From Candidatus Parabacteroides intestinavium (GTDB lineage: Bacteria; Bacteroidota; Bacteroidia; Bacteroidales; Tannerellaceae), in NCBI GenBank assembly GCA_019118725.1, contig DWYO01000210.1:1-5145 (forward strand): a DNA stretch of 5,145 nucleotides, given 5' to 3'. The translations under genes were made by a program, and so were the position numbers. The notes under the pieces are model-generated. The model was not told the DNA's origin. It was given only the letters and a program-made list of their open reading frames with translations, and did no database searches. Positions 1-5,145 of the stretch are shown one piece after another. The stretch's first letter is position 1; each line of letters begins with the position of its first letter.

Positions 1-23
1 GTAAGACTGTAAGACTGTAAGAC
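1..23. repeat. 8-bp tandem repeat, three units
   Basis: The window opens with the unit GTAAGACT at 1-8 and again at 9-16, then seven of its eight bases at 17-23. The array touches the left edge, so its true copy number is unknown. It lies in non-coding DNA upstream of the first gene. What it does is not evident. It could be a slippage-prone microsatellite or the tail of a longer intergenic repeat. Confidence 0.8.
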
Positions 24-62
24 AAAGTATTCAGCTTTCATAAGCTCAAGGGAGTTGACAAG

Positions 63-92
63 AGACAAGAAACAGGTCCTGTCTACTTGTCT
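63..92. repeat. Imperfect palindrome built from GACAAG-type repeats
   Basis: AGACAAG at 63-69 is the inverted complement of CTTGTCT at 86-92. Inside it, ACAGG at 72-76 mirrors CCTGT at 78-82 around a single T, giving a nested dyad. A further GACAAG copy precedes it at 57-62. The inner loop of one base is too tight for a simple RNA hairpin, though pairing could open by a base or two. No T-run follows on the + strand, so it is not a convincing intrinsic terminator. It may be a protein-binding dyad or a member of an intergenic repeat family. Confidence 0.55.
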
Positions 93-126
93 GCCAATAA
101 GTTAGATACTTTGCAAATTCCACCTC

Positions 127-157
127 TTGCACGATTCAAAAATTACTTCTATCTTTG
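127..157 (+). promoter_or_regulatory. Bacteroidota-type promoter for the methionine sulfoxide reductase gene
   Basis: TATCTTTG at 150-157 matches the Bacteroidota -7 consensus TAnnTTTG exactly. A TTG at 127-129 lies 20 bp upstream, in the expected place for the -33 element. Transcription would start a few bases after 157, leaving an untranslated leader of roughly 75 nt before the ATG at 239. No riboswitch-like or attenuator structure stands out in that leader. The promoter position also argues against a TTG start at 155, which falls inside the -7 element. Confidence 0.7.
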
Positions 158-238
158 TATTCGTCAACCGTGACAGGCGAATCTGTTTTATTCGCGCACC
201 AAACAGATTGCAGGTTTCTAACAAAAAAAGCAGGGAAA

Positions 239-715
239 ATGGCGGAAGAGCTTCGTATTCACGCAACAGGTAAAGCTGAGCGATACAAAGAGTTACTGCC
301 CCAAGTGGAAGCACTGATCGGGGGTGAAAAAGATGAAGTGGCCAATATGGCGAACATGGCGGCAGCACTTCGGCAAGCATTCGGTTTCTTTTGGGTCGGT
401 TTTTATCGGGTCATAGGCGAAGAGCTGGTATTGGGTCCCTTTCAAGGGCCGGTAGCCTGTACGCGGATCCGTTATGGGAAGGGCGTATGCGGGACAGCCT
501 GGAAAGAAGAGAAAAGCCAGATTGTTCCCGATGTGGATTTGTTTCCCGGACATATCGCGTGCAACTCGGCCTCCAAATCAGAAATAGTCATCCCATTCTG
601 GAAAGAGGGGAAAATAGCCGGCGTATTGGATATAGACAGTGACCAGACAGGCTCTTTTGACGAAACAGATGCGTTTTACTTGCAACAAATGCTCCGATTT
701 TTGGTCAATATGTAA
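239..715 (+). CDS. msrC: Free methionine-(R)-sulfoxide reductase (GAF domain, fRMsr)
   Basis: This cytosolic enzyme reduces free L-methionine-(R)-sulfoxide to methionine, normally using thioredoxin, and so repairs oxidised free methionine rather than protein-bound residues. The 158-residue product is a single GAF domain, close to the family's usual length of about 165. All three family cysteines are present: C74 (in PVACTRI), C84 (in GKGVCGTAW) and C108 (in GHIACNS). Their 10- and 24-residue spacing matches E. coli C84/C94/C118. The acidic active-site residues are also visible: E115 in SKSEIVIPF, and D131 and D133 in GVLDIDSD. I chose the ATG at 239 because the frame's upstream TTG at 155 overlaps the promoter and the added residues look unlike the family. 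Shine-Dalgarno pairing is weak, as usual in this phylum. The gene is probably monocistronic, with its own promoter upstream and another promoter before the next gene. The symbol follows E. coli msrC (yebR). Confidence 0.93.
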   Translation: MAEELRIHATGKAERYKELLPQVEALIGGEKDEVANMANMAAALRQAFGFFWVGFYRVIGEELVLGPFQGPVACTRIRYGKGVCGTAWKEEKSQIVPDVDLFPGHIACNSASKSEIVIPFWKEGKIAGVLDIDSDQTGSFDETDAFYLQQMLRFLVNM

Positions 716-798
716 TATTTTATAGCTCAAAAGATGGAACGTGCACCCGATTAAAGATTATTAATAAGTCGTATTCCAGCTCTATGCCATAAAAAAAT

Positions 799-806
799 TA
801 CTTTTG
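799..806 (+). promoter_or_regulatory. -7 promoter element for the DUF5686-NhaC operon
   Basis: TACTTTTG at 799-806 is an exact TAnnTTTG match, 35 bp upstream of the ATG at 842. The -33 region is poor: around 774-777 there is only TTCC, with no clear TTTG, so the promoter may be weak or activator-dependent. A start site near 812 would give a leader of about 30 nt. That leader contains AAGGA at 828-832, a plausible ribosome-binding site 9 nt before the ATG. The rest of the 716-841 gap shows no convincing terminator for the upstream gene. Confidence 0.6.
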
Positions 807-841
807 CACTTCAAAAAAATAATCCGCAAGGAAAAGAGACA

Positions 842-3424
842 ATGAGTAAGACGATTCGATTAACATGCTGGTTGACGTTTTTCTTGGCGCTTACCGGCTT
901 CTATAATTCAACTTACGGGCAATCTATCACGTCGGCATCCGGCATAGTAAAAGACTCTATCACAGGCGAACCGTTGTCCTACGTGGCTGTCCTGTTTAAA
1001 GGCTCGACTATCGGAGCCATGACTGACGACAATGGTGCCTTCACACTCCAGAACGACAAGGGATATACGGAGATAGTCATATCATCCATAGGCTATGTGG
1101 AAAAGTCGGTCAAATTGAAGGCCGGAAGAAAGAATGACGGACTGGCGGTCATGCTCCGTCCTACCTCTTACGAACTGACGGAGGTCGTGGTAAAGCCCAA
1201 AAGAGAACGCTATTCGCGCAAGGATAATCCGGCGGTCGAGCTGATTAAAAAGGTGATAGCGCATAAGGACGACAACCGTATCGAGGCGAAAGACGAGTAT
1301 CAGGTGGAGAGCTATGAGAAACTGAGCCTGGCATTGGACAATTTCAGTCCGAATCTGGAGAAAAACAACTTCACCCGCAAATTCAAGTTCATCAAGAACT
1401 ATCTGGACACCTCCGAGTTCAACGGGAAACCGATTCTGACGCTCTCCGTCCGTGAGACGCTGGCAGACCGCTATTACCGCAAGAAACCCAAGTCGGAGAA
1501 AATCATCGTCAAAGGAAAACGGATGCAAGGGGTGGACAAGACGCTGGACGAAGGCGGAATCAGTGCCAACCTGGATGAGATTTTCCAAGGTATCAATATC
1601 TTCGACAACAACATCAACATTTTGCTGAACCGTTTTGTGAGCCCCCTCTCTTCTACCCTGGCGGTATCCTACTACAAATATTACATCATGGATACGCTGG
1701 ACGTAAGCGGCACGAAGTGTGTCGACCTGGCATTCGTCCCGGTGAATAGCGAGAGTTATGGATTTACCGGAAGGCTCTATATCACATTAGACGGCAATTA
1801 CGCCCTGAAGCGTTTCACGCTGAATGTGCCTTCGCATATCAACCTGAACTTCGTGGACAAATTGCGTATCGATCAGGAGTTCAAGCAAATGCCGGACAGC
1901 ACGTGGGTGCTGGACTCCGAGAATACGTTCATCAATTTCTATATCATTGACGGGACGCAACAGTTTTACGCGCACAACCTGCGTAGCTATGACAACTATA
2001 AGTTTGAAGTGGCCAACCGGGATTCGGTATTCGGCCTCTTGGGCGAGAACCATATCGCGATGAAAGCCACGGCCCAACCGGATTCCTTCTGGGTAAACCA
2101 TCGCCATATACCGCTGAAAGAGAAAGAAAGCGCGTTGGACGATTTGCTGGCGCAGATGCGTAAAGTGCCCGTATTCAATGTGATTATCAAGACGGCCGAG
2201 ATATTGATTTCGGGCTATATCCCGACCGGAAAAGACCGTTCGACCAGCAAGTTTGATTTCGGTCCGATGAACACCACATTCAGCGCGAACGATCTGGAAG
2301 GATTCCGTATGCGTGTCGGAGGCATGACCACGGCCAATCTCCATCCGAACTGGTTCGCGGACGGGTATGTGGCGTATGGTGTGGACGACCGTAAGTTCAA
2401 ATACAACGGGCGCCTCCTGTATTCGTTCACGAAAAAAGAGTACCATCCGGGCGAGTTTCCGCGCAATAACTTGTCACTCACGCATGAGTATGACGTATAT
2501 ACACCTGGACAAGACTTCTTGTTTACGAGCAAGGATAATATGTTCGTGGCGATAAAGGTCGGAACACCGGTTACCCGTATGCAATATATCCGCAAGACGA
2601 TGTTGCAGTATGAGAAAGACTGGACAAACAACCTGAGTATCCTGGGATGGATCAGGCACGAGAATAATGAGGCCGCCGGGACATTGAGCTATGACCTGAT
2701 GAATGAGGACGGCTCGCTGACACATATCAACTCGTTTGACAAGACCGAACTGGGCGTACAGCTCCGTTATGCACCGGGCGAAAGAGCCTATAACGGGCGT
2801 GCAGGGCGCGAATCACCCTTCAATCTGTCGAAAGATGCACCGGTATTCAAGCTCTCCCACCAGATAGGTTTCAAAGGCTTGGGCGGAGATTACCGGTACA
2901 ACCATACGGAAATCAGCGCCGAGAAGCGTATCTGGTTATCCTCATTCGGACATATCGATGCTTTGGTGAAAGCCGGCAAGGTATGGGATAAGGTACCTTT
3001 CCCCTTGCTGATCTTACCGAACACCAACCAGTCTCTGACCATCCAGCCGGAAGCGTTCAACATGATGAACGCGATGGAGTTCGTCACCGACCAATATGTG
3101 TCCTGGTACCTGACCTATTATCTGAAAGGATGGATACTGAACCGCATTCCGGTCATCAAGTGGCTGAAACTCCGCGAGGTGGTTTCGTTCAGCGGGGTCT
3201 ACGGAAACCTGACGGACAAGAACAATCCGAACCTCACGCCGGGATTATTCCAATTGCCGGACGGGACGATGGAGATGGGCAACACGCCTTATATGGAGTT
3301 CAGTGTCGGGTTGGAGAACATCCTGAAGATTTTGCGCGTGGATTATTACCGCCGACTGACCTACCTGGATAATCCGGGAATCAAGAAGGGGGGCTTCCGT
3401 ATCGCGTTACGATTCTCTTTCTAA
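842..3424 (+). CDS. DUF5686 and carboxypeptidase-regulatory-like domain outer-membrane protein
   Basis: This is an envelope protein of unknown function in a family typical of Bacteroidota. Residues 1-26 form a signal peptide with a basic start, a hydrophobic core LTFFLALTGF, and probable cleavage just before Q27. Residues about 30-115 form a carboxypeptidase-regulatory-like beta-sandwich: GIVKDSITGEPLSYVAV, TDDNGAFTL and ISSIGYVEKSV, ending in ELTEVVV. That domain usually opens SusC/TonB-dependent receptors, but no TonB plug follows. The segment KDNPAVELIKKVIAHKDDNR (127-146) begins the DUF5686 region, which runs to the end. The C-terminal half is rich in alternating aromatic and polar strands, and the last residues, RIALRFSF, end in phenylalanine as outer-membrane barrels do. 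The 860-residue length is normal and uninterrupted. The start is supported by the signal peptide, the promoter and AAGGA nearby. The next gene begins 12 bp after the stop. A barrel role in surface assembly or transport is inference only. Confidence 0.9.
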   Translation: MSKTIRLTCWLTFFLALTGFYNSTYGQSITSASGIVKDSITGEPLSYVAVLFKGSTIGAMTDDNGAFTLQNDKGYTEIVISSIGYVEKSVKLKAGRKNDGLAVMLRPTSYELTEVVVKPKRERYSRKDNPAVELIKKVIAHKDDNRIEAKDEYQVESYEKLSLALDNFSPNLEKNNFTRKFKFIKNYLDTSEFNGKPILTLSVRETLADRYYRKKPKSEKIIVKGKRMQGVDKTLDEGGISANLDEIFQGINIFDNNINILLNRFVSPLSSTLAVSYYKYYIMDTLDVSGTKCVDLAFVPVNSESYGFTGRLYITLDGNYALKRFTLNVPSHINLNFVDKLRIDQEFKQMPDSTWVLDSENTFINFYIIDGTQQFYAHNLRSYDNYKFEVANRDSVFGLLGENHIAMKATAQPDSFWVNHRHIPLKEKESALDDLLAQMRKVPVFNVIIKTAEILISGYIPTGKDRSTSKFDFGPMNTTFSANDLEGFRMRVGGMTTANLHPNWFADGYVAYGVDDRKFKYNGRLLYSFTKKEYHPGEFPRNNLSLTHEYDVYTPGQDFLFTSKDNMFVAIKVGTPVTRMQYIRKTMLQYEKDWTNNLSILGWIRHENNEAAGTLSYDLMNEDGSLTHINSFDKTELGVQLRYAPGERAYNGRAGRESPFNLSKDAPVFKLSHQIGFKGLGGDYRYNHTEISAEKRIWLSSFGHIDALVKAGKVWDKVPFPLLILPNTNQSLTIQPEAFNMMNAMEFVTDQYVSWYLTYYLKGWILNRIPVIKWLKLREVVSFSGVYGNLTDKNNPNLTPGLFQLPDGTMEMGNTPYMEFSVGLENILKILRVDYYRRLTYLDNPGIKKGGFRIALRFSF

Positions 3425-3436
3425 GCAACACAGAGC

Positions 3437-4744
3437 ATGAAGCGCAATCCATTCAACAAGACATTCGAACATACTCCTAACGTGTGGGCATTGCTCCCGT
3501 TGGGGGTATTTCTGCTTTCTTACCTGGTGATATCCTGCATCGCGGGCGATTTCTATAAGATGCCTATCACGGTGGCATTCGTACTCTCGTCCGCCGTAGC
3601 TGTCCTCATTTCGAAAGGGGGCGGATTGAACAACCGCATCGAGCAGTTTTGCAAGGGGGCGGCCAATAGCAATATCATGCTGATGGTAATCATCTTTATC
3701 CTGGCCGGCGCATTCGCGCAAACCGCCAAGGAGATGGGGGCGGTAGATGCCACCGTAAACCTCACCATGGCTCTCCTTCCGGGGAATTTATTGGCCGCAG
3801 GGGTGTTTATCGCGGCCTGCTTTATCTCGATTTCCGTAGGGACGTCTGTAGGAACTATCGTAGCCCTGGCCCCTGTAGCCGTAGGCATAGCGGAAAAAGC
3901 CGGGATTCCGGATGCCCTGATGCTGGGTGTGGTGGTGAGTGGCGCCATGTTCGGGGATAACCTGTCGTTCATATCCGATACCACCATCGTGGCCACGCGG
4001 ACCCAAGGATGCCAGATGGCGGATAAGTTCAAGGTGAATTTCCGGATCGCATTGCCTATTGCAATCCTCACCACAATACTTTATATCGTATTGGGATTAG
4101 GGGTAAACGAGGGGTTTCATCCGGAGAGCATAGAATGGGTCAAAGTGCTGCCCTATCTTGTCGTATTGATTTCGGCCATCGCGGGGGTAAACGTGATGCT
4201 GGTGTTGTTTCTCGGCATCATCCTGTCGGGGATAACCGGACTGCTGACCCGGACTTTCAATATCTGGGAGTGGAACGCGGCGATGGGAAGCGGTATCATC
4301 GGAATGGGCGAACTGATTATTGTAACTCTCCTGGCAGGGGGCATGTTAGAGATGATCCGGTATAACGGAGGTATAGAATGGATTATCCGGAAGCTGACCT
4401 CCCGAATCAGTTCAAAGCGAGGCGCAGAGGTCAGTATAGCCGGATTGGTCAGCTTTGCCAACCTGTGTACGGCCAACAATACCATAGCCTTGATTATGGC
4501 CGGCCCGATAGCCAAAGACATAGCAGACCGTTTCCACGTTGACTCGAGAAGGAGTGCCAGCCTGCTGGATATATTTTCCTGCACCATACAAGGTATCATC
4601 CCCTATGGCGCACAAATCCTGATTGCTTCCGGACTGGGAAACGTCTCCCCGCTCGAAGTCATGCAATATCTCTATTATCCTTATCTGTTGGGAATAGGGG
4701 CTTTGCTGGCTATCCTATTCCGGTACCCGCGAAAATACGCCTAA
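3437..4744 (+). CDS. NhaC-family Na+/H+ antiporter-like transporter
   Basis: This 435-residue polytopic inner-membrane protein belongs to the Na_H_antiporter family (NhaC, PF03553) and probably couples Na+ or H+ flux to transport. About ten or more hydrophobic segments are visible, for example near 17-36, 43-60, 79-97, 119-152, 203-222, 238-271, 287-306, 334-357 and 409-428. The family signature GAMFGDNLSFISDTTIVA lies at 169-186. Its pseudo-symmetric counterpart in the second half is CTANNTIALIMAGP at 344-357, followed by GIIPYGAQIL at 386-395. The ISVGTSVGT stretch (132-140) is a typical glycine-rich break. The gene starts 12 bp after the preceding stop with no promoter between, so it is presumably co-transcribed and translationally reinitiated. 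No Shine-Dalgarno is evident in that gap. NhaC relatives include malate/lactate (MleN) and predicted methionine (MetT) transporters, so the true substrate cannot be read from the sequence. Confidence 0.88.
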   Translation: MKRNPFNKTFEHTPNVWALLPLGVFLLSYLVISCIAGDFYKMPITVAFVLSSAVAVLISKGGGLNNRIEQFCKGAANSNIMLMVIIFILAGAFAQTAKEMGAVDATVNLTMALLPGNLLAAGVFIAACFISISVGTSVGTIVALAPVAVGIAEKAGIPDALMLGVVVSGAMFGDNLSFISDTTIVATRTQGCQMADKFKVNFRIALPIAILTTILYIVLGLGVNEGFHPESIEWVKVLPYLVVLISAIAGVNVMLVLFLGIILSGITGLLTRTFNIWEWNAAMGSGIIGMGELIIVTLLAGGMLEMIRYNGGIEWIIRKLTSRISSKRGAEVSIAGLVSFANLCTANNTIALIMAGPIAKDIADRFHVDSRRSASLLDIFSCTIQGIIPYGAQILIASGLGNVSPLEVMQYLYYPYLLGIGALLAILFRYPRKYA

Positions 4745-4786
4745 GGCTTACGGTTTAGGAACACGTAGGTCAAATTAAAGGCTAAA

Positions 4787-4812
4787 AAGCTGGAATAAAT
4801 TCCAAACAGCTT
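4787..4812. terminator. Imperfect hairpin after the antiporter gene, possible terminator
   Basis: AAGC (4787-4790) pairs with GCTT (4809-4812), and TGGAAT (4791-4796) pairs with ATTCCA (4799-4804). The arms are separated by a small AACA bulge on the 3' side. The hairpin lies 43 bp past the stop of the antiporter gene, a sensible place for an operon end. On the + strand it is followed by CTAAAAAAACTC rather than a T-run, so it is not a classic intrinsic terminator. Read on the - strand it is followed by TTTTT, which would suit transcripts arriving from the right. Its function is uncertain. Confidence 0.4.
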
Positions 4813-4840
4813 CTAAAAAAACTCACCCGCTTTTATAGGA

Positions 4841-4859
4841 TTAGTTAATTATTTAGTTA
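4841..4859. repeat. Direct repeat TTAGTTA overlapping the toxin-gene promoter
   Basis: TTAGTTA occurs at 4841-4847 and again at 4853-4859, a 12-bp period. The second copy overlaps the first two bases of the -7 element at 4858-4865. Toxin-antitoxin operons are usually autorepressed at such a position, so this could be an operator. The motif is short and lies in A/T-rich DNA, so chance is a real alternative. Confidence 0.35.
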
Positions 4860-4865
4860 CCTTTG
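4858..4865 (+). promoter_or_regulatory. -7 promoter element for the RelE-like toxin gene
   Basis: TACCTTTG at 4858-4865 is an exact match to TAnnTTTG and ends 19 bp before the ATG at 4885. Transcription would begin near 4871, giving a very short A-rich leader (AAAATAAAAAAGAA) with no strong Shine-Dalgarno. No good -33 element is present; the closest is the T-run at 4831-4834, slightly too far upstream. Confidence 0.6.
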
Positions 4866-4884
4866 TGGTGAAAATAAAAAAGAA

Positions 4885-5145
4885 ATGGCAAAAATCGAAT
4901 ATATTCGAAAAGTAATCGTTTATAAAAACTATTTTAAGGAGTTCAAAAAAACTCTTTCCAAAAACACCTTGGCTAAGATATATCAAGTATTGCTTTTTAT
5001 TATGACACTGGAAAAAATTCCTGAAAAATATTTTAAAGCAATAACTTCCGTAAAAGGGTTATATAAATACGAATAGAAGAAAGCGGAAATATCTATCGTA
5101 TATTTTGCTGTATGGATGAAGGCAACTTGGTGATTTTGTTTAATG
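4885..5145 (+). pseudogene. RelE/ParE-family (Gp49/HigB-like) toxin gene, frameshifted and cut by the window edge
   Basis: The product resembles type II toxin-antitoxin RelE/ParE toxins of the phage-derived Gp49 (HigB-like) group, normally about 110 residues, many of which are translation-dependent mRNA endonucleases. From the ATG at 4885 the frame reads MAKIEYIRKVIVYKN through SVKGLY (residue 60, ending at 5064), then KYE and a TAG at 5074-5076, giving only 63 residues. Reading from 5067 in another frame gives IRIEESGNIYRIFCCMDEG and then NLVILFN up to the last complete codon. This is what the family shows directly after GLY-E. Only two bases (5065-5066) separate the two halves where a whole codon, expected GAA, should be, so one base appears deleted. 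That second frame has a TAA at 5064-5066 and no upstream start of its own. The gene is about 25% G+C over 4921-5040, well below its neighbours, suggesting acquisition. The antitoxin gene, usually a downstream helix-turn-helix gene in this group, would lie beyond the edge. A sequencing error could also explain the break. Confidence 0.75.

Noticed and set aside
107..113. Second -7-like element TACTTTG
   Set aside because: It is one T short of TAnnTTTG, and the perfect element at 150-157 with a properly spaced TTG is better placed.
155..238. N-terminal extension of the methionine sulfoxide reductase from a TTG at 155
   Set aside because: The TTG overlaps the -7 promoter element at 150-157, so it would precede the transcription start. 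The 28 extra residues do not resemble the family, and the ATG at 239 gives a normal-length protein.
716..841. Small RNA, riboswitch or terminator in the gap before the DUF5686 gene
   Set aside because: No stable hairpin with a T-run and no recognisable RNA motif was found. Only the promoter and a possible ribosome-binding site are supportable.
1082..1588. 168-codon open frame on the - strand
   Set aside because: It is an antisense shadow of the DUF5686 gene with low-complexity hydrophobic and basic composition and no family resemblance.
1787..2446. 219-codon open frame on the - strand
   Set aside because: It lies wholly inside the DUF5686 gene, its translation is rich in R, H and V with no recognisable domain, and the + strand frame is clearly the coding one.
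3553..4074. 173-codon open frame on the - strand
   Set aside because: It is antisense to the antiporter gene, including its family signature, and shows no independent promoter or domain.
5056..5076. Programmed -1 ribosomal frameshift in the toxin gene
   Set aside because: Slipping -1 after AAA at 5065-5067 would join the frames, but there is no X-XXY-YYZ slippery heptamer. It would also place K where the family has E. A single-base deletion explains it better.

Overview
The window looks like ordinary chromosome from a Bacteroidales bacterium, most likely a gut Bacteroides/Parabacteroides relative. Three things support this. There is a DUF5686/carboxypeptidase-regulatory outer-membrane protein, a family typical of Bacteroidota. 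Three intergenic regions carry exact copies of the Bacteroidota -7 promoter element TAnnTTTG. Start codons are preceded by A-rich leaders with little or no Shine-Dalgarno sequence. All supported genes lie on the + strand.

Layout: 1-238 is non-coding, with an 8-bp tandem repeat (1-23), a short dyad of GACAAG-type repeats (63-92) and a good promoter (127-157). Positions 239-715 encode a complete free methionine-(R)-sulfoxide reductase (GAF fold) with all three family cysteines. After a 126-bp gap holding a second promoter, 842-3424 encodes an 860-residue secreted protein: signal peptide, carboxypeptidase-regulatory-like domain, then a DUF5686 predicted outer-membrane beta-barrel. Only 12 bp later, 3437-4744 encodes a 435-residue NhaC-family sodium/proton antiporter-like membrane protein, so these two genes almost certainly share a transcript. 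Positions 4745-4884 hold a hairpin, a direct repeat and a third promoter. From 4885 to the right edge lies an A/T-rich RelE/ParE (Gp49/HigB-like) toxin gene whose frame is broken by an apparent one-base deletion near 5064-5067. Its 3' end, and any antitoxin gene, lie outside the window.

Taken together, the first three genes suggest envelope and stress housekeeping: cytosolic repair of oxidised free methionine, an outer-membrane protein of unknown role, and an inner-membrane cation-coupled transporter. The toxin remnant is compositionally distinct (about 25% G+C over 4921-5040 by hand count, against about 52% over 4501-4620) and looks like an acquired accessory gene. I see no convincing novel system. 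The points most worth checking are the frameshifted toxin, the DUF5686-NhaC gene pair, and the repeats at the left edge.
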